45,878 nucleotides of DNA. Origin: Bacilli bacterium. Lineage in GTDB: Bacteria; Bacillota_I; Bacilli_A; ML615J-28; CAG-698. Positions within the stretch are counted from its first letter, which is position 1. Each line of letters begins with the position of its first letter. Position numbers and translations under genes: made by a program. The DNA lies in assembly GCA_918272565.1 (NCBI GenBank), contig CAKJYW010000017.1, forward strand, positions 1 to 45,878, read 5' to 3'. The notes under the pieces are model-generated. The model worked only from the letters and a program-made list of their open reading frames with translations, had not been told where the DNA came from and did no database searches. Below, one piece after another: positions 40,186-45,878 of the stretch.

Positions 40186-40590
40186 CTATATAATTCTATT
40201 TACTATACATTTTAAAGTCGCTGTATATCCTACTCTTCTAATATCATAATATTCGATAGCTTGTGGGTTGCTAAATTGTTGAAATATAATTTGCCATTTT
40301 TTATTACCTTTATTAAAAGTAACACTTTTGCCAATTAAATTACCAATTTCAACAGATGTTTCTTTAGATTTAGCAATACCAGAACCAAATATTTGTATTG
40401 AATAATAATTGAATAATGGTGGTATATCACCATAAAATACAATTTTAGTACCCATTTGTTCTTGTACAACAATAACTTCTGTGTCATTATCATTAGTAGA
40501 ATATTCAGCTTTAAATTTATAATTTGGAATTATAGACTGTAAGTAATTAATTAAAATTACATTTTTTTCTTTTAATTCTGCATCTGTCAT
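40186..40590 (-). CDS. tail terminator-like minor capsid protein (phage B)
   Basis: This 134-aa protein has an N-terminal helix (LKEKNVILINYLQSIIPNYKFKAEYSTNDN), a beta sheet (VIVVQEQMGTKIVFYGDIPPLFNYYSIQIFG) and an end FSNPQAIEYYDIRRVGYTATLKCIVNRI. This fits minor capsid protein 3/tail terminator. It overlaps the upstream gene by four bases. Position in the head-tail connector run is the strongest evidence. Confidence 0.6.
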   Translation of the reverse strand: MTDAELKEKNVILINYLQSIIPNYKFKAEYSTNDNDTEVIVVQEQMGTKIVFYGDIPPLFNYYSIQIFGSGIAKSKETSVEIGNLIGKSVTFNKGNKKWQIIFQQFSNPQAIEYYDIRRVGYTATLKCIVNRII

Positions 40591-40946
40591 TTTAACTTGT
40601 TCCTTTCTACTACACTATCAACAATAGATTTGCCGTGCTTTTGCCAATATTCACTAAACCAATGAGCATTTGTTCCTGGTGTAGTCCAATGTGTTTTATC
40701 AGGCATTACATATACATACTTTGCATAATCTGTATATGAACCTATACGATAATTCTTATTACCACCTTGTACACCACGAGCCAATGTCGTTTGTTTCATT
40801 TTTCCTGTTCGTTCTGGTATAGTAGGCATTACTAAATCTAATGTTTCTCTAGCTACTTCATAAACAATATGATCTGGTACTTCTTTTGTAATTTTGTCAT
40901 ATGCACCTTTGTTCCAAATGACTTTTATATTAGCTGTTTCTATCAT
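40587..40946 (-). CDS. minor capsid / HK97 gp10-like protein (phage B)
   Basis: This 119-aa protein has the pattern MPTIPERTGKMKQTTLARGVQGGNKNYRIGSYTDYAKYVYVMPDKTHWTTPGTNAHWFSEYWQKHGKSIV, close to the minor capsid protein 2 and gp10 connector family (PxRTGxL...YAxYVY). It probably completes the head-tail interface. It overlaps both neighbours by four bases. Confidence 0.7.
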   Translation of the reverse strand: MIETANIKVIWNKGAYDKITKEVPDHIVYEVARETLDLVMPTIPERTGKMKQTTLARGVQGGNKNYRIGSYTDYAKYVYVMPDKTHWTTPGTNAHWFSEYWQKHGKSIVDSVVERNKLK

Positions 40947-41266
40947 CTAGTTTTTACTGCACAAATATAATTTTCAATTCTATTAAATATCCACTCATCT
41001 TGAACTTTTAATATTGTATGTACAATTTCGCGTGTTTTAGTTTTGAAAATTATTTGGTCGCCCTCTCTTACATCTACCCATCTAGGCACTTGGTAATAAC
41101 CAGTAGCTCCTGGTATAGTGTATATTCCAAACCTTACAGCTTGGTCTACATCATAAGGACAACATTTGATAGGTACATCTTTGTATTCTTGGTCATCATA
41201 TACATTGTCGCTGTCTTCACGATTAAATTGTCTTAATGTGCATTTAATACCATTTACTAAAAACAT
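40943..41266 (-). CDS. head-closure-like protein (phage B)
   Basis: The start is placed at ATG 41266 (MFLVNGIKCTLRQFNREDSDNV), because GGAGG lies five bases upstream. A TTG four codons earlier is possible. The 107-aa product is beta-rich, with YYQVPRWVDVREGDQIIFKTKTREIVHTILKVQDEW, like minor capsid protein 1/head closure proteins. The slot between connector and gp10-like genes agrees. Confidence 0.6.
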   Translation of the reverse strand: MFLVNGIKCTLRQFNREDSDNVYDDQEYKDVPIKCCPYDVDQAVRFGIYTIPGATGYYQVPRWVDVREGDQIIFKTKTREIVHTILKVQDEWIFNRIENYICAVKTR

Positions 41267-41267
41267 A

Positions 41268-41642
41268 TTAACCTCCAAATGGAATATTTAACCCCATATT
41301 TTGATTTATAGCATTTCCTCTATATAAATAACCATTATTACCTAATATTCTTTGTGATAGAGTAGAAATATCACTATTTAATTTGCTTGACATTGAACCA
41401 GCTTTTAAGTCGTTACTATCGACAAATGGTATGTCATGTTCTAACATAAATCTTAGCTGTTCCATACAAGCTTCTTTTATAGGTAAAGGGACATTAGAAG
41501 AAGTCCAACTAATATCCCTGTATCTCAAACCTATATGTGAGAATATAATCTCACTTGCTTCATCGACTTTATAACTAGGAATATCTAAAGTTTGATATTC
41601 TTTATACTTTTGCTGAAATTCAGCAAGTGTGAATAATCTCAT
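41268..41642 (-). CDS. head-tail connector adaptor (phage B)
   Basis: This 124-aa, mostly helical protein follows the capsid gene and has the gp6-type adaptor pattern: YKVDEASEIIFSHIGLRYRDISW...VPLPIKEACMEQLRFMLEHDI, with a Ser/Leu-rich C-terminal arm. It bridges portal and head-closure proteins. Confidence 0.7.
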   Translation of the reverse strand: MRLFTLAEFQQKYKEYQTLDIPSYKVDEASEIIFSHIGLRYRDISWTSSNVPLPIKEACMEQLRFMLEHDIPFVDSNDLKAGSMSSKLNSDISTLSQRILGNNGYLYRGNAINQNMGLNIPFGG

Positions 41643-41659
41643 ATTCCCACCTCCGTTAA

Positions 41660-42523
41660 TTAAGCACTAACTGTTTCTTGTAGTCTAATTATTGCATTTG
41701 GTTCAACAACTTTAGCACCAAATAGGATATTACCTTCCATTACATAGTATCCTGGGAAACCTGGATAGTTACCTGGATATTGTGCAAAGCTATCGAAGAA
41801 AGTATCACCTACAACTGCGATTGGGTTGAAGAAATATCCTTTAACATCATCTAACATTGTGTCATTGATTGGGAAGATTTCAACACCATAAGCATTTGCA
41901 ACAACACCTCTATCTACACCCTCAACACCTGCTAGAGTTTCGAATTTTAAGATAGTTGTTAATGCACTTGTTAAACCTGCATATTCAGTAGCACTTAAAC
42001 CTAATCTATAACTATCAAATACATTGTTATTGAATAGTTTTGCTTTTAGTCCGTTTAATGCAGTAATGTAACCCTCTGCGTTAGCTGGGTTCCATGCTTC
42101 TTCATCGATGTTTTCATCAGCAGCTAAAACACCAAAACCATAAGTATCAATTTTAGTTGCAACTGCTGCATCTTTTTTATCCATAGCATCTTCTAATGTG
42201 TTAATGAAATTTGTTCCACTAACTAATAATGGAATTCTAATAGAATAGTCCATAGGTAAATCAGTTAGATCAACCTTTACTGAGCTATATCCTTGTAATG
42301 CTGGTGTTAATGCACTTGTAATTTCTTTTGTTTCTCTTACATTTACAGTTGCATCGTTTGTTTTTAATATTTCTATCATTGGTGTACCTGCATCTCTAAC
42401 TTCACCAATGTATTTTTCATTTAAGAATTTGTAAAATGTACTTCTATAATTTAAAGAGTAGTAAATTCTTTTAGCTACGCTTTGTAAATCTAAAGAATAT
42501 ACATCACTAACTGTGTAATTCAT
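41660..42523 (-). CDS. major capsid protein (phage B)
   Basis: This 287-aa protein lies after the scaffold. It has VNVRETKEITSALTPALQGYSSVKVDLTDLPMDYSIRIPLLVSGTNFINTLEDAMD and ends FPGYYVMEGNILFGAKVVEPNAIIRLQETVSA, the beta-strand pattern of HK97-fold capsids. It shows no obvious sequence similarity to the phage A capsid. Codon use is again richer in G and C than its surroundings, which fits high expression. Confidence 0.8.
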   Translation of the reverse strand: MNYTVSDVYSLDLQSVAKRIYYSLNYRSTFYKFLNEKYIGEVRDAGTPMIEILKTNDATVNVRETKEITSALTPALQGYSSVKVDLTDLPMDYSIRIPLLVSGTNFINTLEDAMDKKDAAVATKIDTYGFGVLAADENIDEEAWNPANAEGYITALNGLKAKLFNNNVFDSYRLGLSATEYAGLTSALTTILKFETLAGVEGVDRGVVANAYGVEIFPINDTMLDDVKGYFFNPIAVVGDTFFDSFAQYPGNYPGFPGYYVMEGNILFGAKVVEPNAIIRLQETVSA

Positions 42524-42536
42524 TTTTTATTTCCTC

Positions 42537-43049
42537 CTATTTTATAATTAAATTTTTTAAACTAGTATTTCTAGTTATATCAATTGTTTTTGGCTTGTCC
42601 TCTGCCTTATTGAAATTTGTTTCGTTTGGTATGTCTACTTGTGTTTTAGGAAAGTAAGTTGCATTGTACTTTTCCTTAATCATACTTACAGCTTTGGCAT
42701 CATCAGCTTCTTCTGCAAATAGACTGGTTCTAAGTTTTGCTACTTCATCTAAGTCCTCTTTTTTAAACCCCTGTGAAACCATTTCAACTTGTAGTTTCAA
42801 GCCATTTGTTGAATTAGTAAGTTCTGTATTACGTGTTTCAATATCATTGTAAGATTTTTCAAGCTTGTTATATTTTTCTTCTAACTCGCTGTAAGCTTTA
42901 GTTCCTTGACTTAAAGCTTCCTTTCTTGCATTTTCAACTTCATCACTTAGTACATAACCTTTTCTAATGTCTTTTTCCAACTTTTCGATGTTTATATCAT
43001 CGTTAGAGAGTTGTATCTCTTTGTTTGTTAGATATTTTGAAATATCCAT
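42537..43049 (-). CDS. capsid scaffold protein (phage B)
   Basis: This 170-aa protein is mainly a coiled coil (TKAYSELEEKYNKLEKSYNDIETRNTELTNSTNGLKLQVEMV) with charged flanks, directly upstream of the capsid gene. Its length and composition match scaffolds of Firmicutes siphoviruses. The start GTG/ATG region is preceded by AGGAGG. It is not similar in sequence to the phage A scaffold. Confidence 0.75.
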   Translation of the reverse strand: MDISKYLTNKEIQLSNDDINIEKLEKDIRKGYVLSDEVENARKEALSQGTKAYSELEEKYNKLEKSYNDIETRNTELTNSTNGLKLQVEMVSQGFKKEDLDEVAKLRTSLFAEEADDAKAVSMIKEKYNATYFPKTQVDIPNETNFNKAEDKPKTIDITRNTSLKNLIIK

Positions 43050-43090
43050 TTTTTCTTCCTCCTATCGCGATTTTAGAAGTGCAATAGTTT

Positions 43091-43108
43091 ATAGACATTT
43101 CGGTCTAT
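43091..43108 (-). other. hairpin before the phage B scaffold gene
   Basis: ATAGAC (43091-43096) and GTCTAT (43103-43108) form a 6-bp stem overlapping the stop codon of the upstream gene. No T tract follows. It is at the same place as the structured leader of phage A. Function is uncertain. Confidence 0.35.
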
Positions 43109-44106
43109 CTATTAATGGCTACTACTTTACGTTTTAATTCGTCAGTAGGTAGCTCATTTATTAAATCTCTTATTTGAGAATTAATAACTTTTCTTTGATT
43201 ATTTAACTTATCTACTTCACTAGGGTTATTTAATCTCTTTTGTATTCGTAAATCAGTTAATAATCTTTCTTTTTTTAATGTCAATGAATTTACTTTTTGT
43301 CTAATCTCATATTCTTGTTCAATATCTTCTATTGGCTTTCTTAACGTTTGTAATTGCGTTAATTTCGTATACAGGAGTAGTTGACATTTGCAATTTGGGT
43401 GAAGTATATCACCCTCGGTTTCTTCTACTTCTGCGTGTGTCATAAACTCACTTACTTTGTTTAAATCTAATATTCTACCTTGATATTCTGCACAATGTTC
43501 GCAACTAAATGCGTGAGGTGGTATCCAGAATTTTGTATATCCTAATAATTCAGCATCATCAATAGTTCTTTGCCACCCTGCTCTTGTAAGATTAGTATTG
43601 TATTTCATTGATAAGTATGTACTTAATTGTACATATCTAACTATTTCACCATCGCTATTAAAGTAAGGTATTACTTGGTTGTTATAAGATTTAACCTTTC
43701 TTTTTAAATATTCTTGCTTATCATTTTTATAAGCTGGTGAATTATAGTATGTTCTATATCTTTTTTTAATAATATTTGTGAATTTTTCTTCATTTGCTAC
43801 AAATACACCAACACCAGCCATTATTAGCAATTTAGAAGTGGTTTTTGTAGCTTTCTTCCCTGTTTCTTGTTTTATATAATACAAATTATCTCTTTCGATT
43901 AAATTTGCGTATTCTTCGATTTCTGCTTGTATAAACGAGTGGTCGATATTTCCCCATATTTCATCTATTTTTTTATAGAAGTATTCAACACTTTTCCCCT
44001 CTTCTAAACACTCAAAGAATAACTCTTCTGTTTTGTTTTGTAAGTCAGCATATTTCTTATTCGTTTTAAATGTTTTTTCATTTATATAGTTATTAGATTT
44101 CTTCAT
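43105..44106 (-). CDS. head morphogenesis protein, SPP1 gp7/Mu F-like (phage B)
   Basis: This 333-aa protein follows the portal gene and ends with the metal-binding-like head morphogenesis domain: RAGWQRTIDDAELLGYTKFWIPPHAFSCEHCAEYQGRIL and ILHPNCKCQLLLY, whose Cys/His residues are diagnostic. The N-terminal half is helical and the C-terminus is a long basic coil. It is thought to join the portal and assist head assembly. It overlaps the portal gene by 14 bases. Confidence 0.85.
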   Translation of the reverse strand: MKKSNNYINEKTFKTNKKYADLQNKTEELFFECLEEGKSVEYFYKKIDEIWGNIDHSFIQAEIEEYANLIERDNLYYIKQETGKKATKTTSKLLIMAGVGVFVANEEKFTNIIKKRYRTYYNSPAYKNDKQEYLKRKVKSYNNQVIPYFNSDGEIVRYVQLSTYLSMKYNTNLTRAGWQRTIDDAELLGYTKFWIPPHAFSCEHCAEYQGRILDLNKVSEFMTHAEVEETEGDILHPNCKCQLLLYTKLTQLQTLRKPIEDIEQEYEIRQKVNSLTLKKERLLTDLRIQKRLNNPSEVDKLNNQRKVINSQIRDLINELPTDELKRKVVAINR

Positions 44107-45430
44107 ATTCTACTCGAATATCTTTTCTTTCCTCGTTATATGCTTTTGTAAGACTTTCACTATCTAAATCTTCGTCTATTAATTTATTTAGAATTGGTGC
44201 TAGTATCTTAGCTCTTGTTGAATATGGCACACTCATTGTTTTTTGTATTGCTTGTAATGTTTCAACCTTTTTCGCATCATCTATTAGTTCATTTGTTCCG
44301 TAGTCCCAAACTAGATCACTAGGAATTCTATTTTCTTGTATATCTAATAATTCTTGTAGTCTAACTATATTTTCTATTAAGTGGTTTACTTGTGGTTCTA
44401 GTTGCTTCTTAATAGCTTCAATAGTCATTTGTGTTAAGTTAGCATTTAATTGTACACTTGCGTTGTTTTGATAACTGTCTTTTTCATATCCAAATGTTGC
44501 AGGGCTTAAATTAGCCATTTGAATTATTTGGTAATCGCAGAACTTAAATGTATCTATGTATTGTTGTACTCTTATTTCACCTTGTAAGAACTCAAATACT
44601 TGATGTTCTTTATCGCCAGGCAATAATGTAAAGAAGTCTTGCATACCACCCACACTCATTGTCTTAACATCATACATATTTTGACTTGGTTGCCATTGAC
44701 TATATATGTCGCCACTTTGGTAATGTTGTGTAGTAGCTATTCTTGTTTTTGTTTTTTGTATTTCTTCACATAGTACATTGTAAACTTCCATCTCTTCATT
44801 TATGAATTTTTCACTATCTTTGAAGAAGTCCTGTCCTATGTCTATGTTGATTAATACTTCATATCCTAGTTGATATGTTCCTTTATATTCAGTACCAAAT
44901 GTTCTGTTAAATATTGAAAGTGGTATTTCTTCCCATTTGTTATTGTCATTTTTTCTAAATGCTTTAAATGTCAATACAGATGTTCCATTTCCAATTTCAA
45001 TATGCCTTTGTAATGAATATTCAACCTTTCCAGCATCAAAGTCGTGTATTAAATCACAACTTATTATTTTGTCATATCTTTGTACTAAGTTGTGTACATC
45101 GCATTTCTTGATACACTCTAGGTATATCTTATTATCAAATTTATGTATATATATAAAGCTTTCACCCTCATATACCGAAAGTTCTAAAGCTTCCCCTAAT
45201 GTAGGCATCAACCAATTTATGTCTAAACCCTCTGTTTGTGTTAGTAAATCACTACCGAATAATTGGTTTCTTATATATGTACCTATCTTTTTAGCAGATG
45301 GCGACAATACATATTTTTCAGTAGTCTTAATGTTTGGTATACCATTTGTTATACCTGGTTGTATTACTTTCGCATCTATTTTAATGTAAGGTGCTTGTAA
45401 TGGGTTAAAATGTCTTAATCTACCCTCCAT
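44093..45430 (-). CDS. portal protein (phage B)
   Basis: This 445-aa protein has portal-type features: LLPSAKKIGTYIRNQLFGSD, EALELSVYEGESFIYIHKFDNK and the helix-rich end EPQVNHLIENIVRLQELLDIQENRIPSDLVWDYG, followed by LQAIQKTMSVPYSTRAKILAPILNKLIDEDLDSE. It is the A118/SPP1-like portal of the second phage, with no close resemblance to the phage A portal. It overlaps the gp7-like gene. Confidence 0.82.
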   Translation of the reverse strand: MEGRLRHFNPLQAPYIKIDAKVIQPGITNGIPNIKTTEKYVLSPSAKKIGTYIRNQLFGSDLLTQTEGLDINWLMPTLGEALELSVYEGESFIYIHKFDNKIYLECIKKCDVHNLVQRYDKIISCDLIHDFDAGKVEYSLQRHIEIGNGTSVLTFKAFRKNDNNKWEEIPLSIFNRTFGTEYKGTYQLGYEVLINIDIGQDFFKDSEKFINEEMEVYNVLCEEIQKTKTRIATTQHYQSGDIYSQWQPSQNMYDVKTMSVGGMQDFFTLLPGDKEHQVFEFLQGEIRVQQYIDTFKFCDYQIIQMANLSPATFGYEKDSYQNNASVQLNANLTQMTIEAIKKQLEPQVNHLIENIVRLQELLDIQENRIPSDLVWDYGTNELIDDAKKVETLQAIQKTMSVPYSTRAKILAPILNKLIDEDLDSESLTKAYNEERKDIRVEYEEI

Positions 45431-45442
45431 ATTTTATCCTCC

Positions 45443-45682
45443 TTAAACTTCAATTCCTGTTTCCATTGTGCAACCCCAATATGTTCTTCTTTTCTTTTCA
45501 TCAGTTTTTAATAAACGAACTGGTCTTAATACTACACTTGCTACAATGTTTTTAAATAATTGTTGTTTAAAGAAAGTTCTTATTGCATAGCTTTGCTCAT
45601 TAGGTTTTGTTTCTTCGTTGATTTTAACTTTTTTTACTAAAACGCCATTATAGTACAAGTATAGTTTCCATGTTTTTTTCAT
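45443..45682 (-). CDS. hypothetical protein upstream of portal, 79 aa (phage B)
   Basis: The start is ATG 45682 (MKKTWKLYLYYNGVLVKKVK) with a TGGAGG site, behind a terminator. The product is basic, with an N-terminal beta part and TFFKQQLFKNIVASVVLRPVRLLKTDEKKRRTY. Small proteins in this slot, just before the portal, are common in siphoviruses, but I do not recognise the family. Confidence 0.55.
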   Translation of the reverse strand: MKKTWKLYLYYNGVLVKKVKINEETKPNEQSYAIRTFFKQQLFKNIVASVVLRPVRLLKTDEKKRRTYWGCTMETGIEV

Positions 45683-45695
45683 ATAAACCTCCAAT

Positions 45696-45726
45696 AAAAA
45701 AACATAAGGTTTTCCTATACCTTATG
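45696..45726 (-). terminator. intrinsic terminator upstream of the phage B portal operon
   Basis: CATAAGGT (45703-45710) and ACCTTATG (45719-45726) form an 8-bp stem followed on the minus strand by seven Ts (45696-45702). The stem overlaps the stop codon of the partial upstream ORF. Confidence 0.85.
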
Positions 45727-45878
45727 CTTCCAATAGCACCATTTCAGGTCTATTACTTGCACTTCTTGATACAATAATATCACATTTTTTTATTTGTGCA
45801 AGTACCCCCCCTATTTTCTTTGAATACATAATGATCTCTATATATATTATAAACTTCACTTGTTTTGCAATTCCTACA
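45722..45878 (-). CDS. partial ORF at the right edge, possibly frameshifted
   Basis: One open frame runs from the edge to TAA (45722-45724) and ends IKKCDIIVSRSASNRPEMVLLEA. Another frame reads CRNCKTSEVYNIYRDHYVF, a more protein-like start with a C-x2-C pair, but stops at 45780-45782. A seven-C run (45805-45811) lies where the two would join. A real small Cys-containing protein interrupted by a base error or shift is plausible, but identity is unknown. Confidence 0.35.
   Translation of the reverse strand, partial: VGIAKQVKFIIYIEIIMYSKKIGGVLAQIKKCDIIVSRSASNRPEMVLLEA

Noticed and set aside
44937-45389. Plus-strand open frame opposite the phage B portal
   Set aside because: It is antisense to the portal, lacks a ribosome site, and has the Ser/Leu/Ile-rich look of a reverse-strand shadow.

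Overview
The window is AT-rich, tailed-phage DNA from a low-GC, Gram-positive host. A gut-type Bacillota (Bacilli/Clostridia) is my inference from the phage families. Stops and Shine-Dalgarno sites look like standard code 11. I see no chromosomal housekeeping gene, tRNA, rRNA, IS element or CRISPR. Two siphovirus-type gene sets are present, called here phage A and phage B.

Phage A covers 1 to about 27.6 kb, and probably also 27.6-32.7 kb. At 25.55-27.55 kb is the lysogeny switch: a Cro-like gene facing left, and a repressor plus large serine integrase facing right. They are separated by a divergent promoter/operator region, and a 48-bp att-like dyad follows the integrase. Leftward from 25.5 kb run small early genes, a split DnaD-type replisome organizer with candidate origin repeats, a recombination block (annealing protein, exonuclease, NinB-like, SSB), many tiny coiled-coil or membrane genes joined by a repeated ribosome-binding element, and an ArpU/RinA-like late regulator. 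A roughly 360-nt structured noncoding transcript candidate with its own promoter and terminator follows (17.84-18.20 kb). The late operon comes next: glycosyltransferase, nucleotidyltransferase, terminases, portal, minor capsid, scaffold, capsid, connectors, tail, host-specificity protein, holin, M23/LysM endolysin, BppU-like protein, and the start of a tail fibre cut by the window edge.

Phage B (about 32.7-45.9 kb, minus strand) has an unrelated-looking head/tail set: portal, gp7-like protein, scaffold, capsid, connectors, tail tube, tape measure, tail hub, propeller-like tail protein, appendage protein, holin-like protein and BppU-like protein. Its terminases lie beyond the right edge.

The segment between them (27.6-32.7 kb) carries a tail fibre, two lysis-associated membrane proteins, several tiny genes, a conserved-looking small-gene cassette and an HNH-family-like gene. 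Bases 1-90 are identical to 32620-32709, inside the fibre gene. CpG is almost absent from 1 to about 33.1 kb and common after it. Together these suggest that 1-32619 is one complete circular phage A genome joined to phage B through the shared fibre gene, either by real homologous recombination or by assembly. This junction, the noncoding RNA candidate and the in-frame gene fusion in the glycosyltransferase are the main points of interest.
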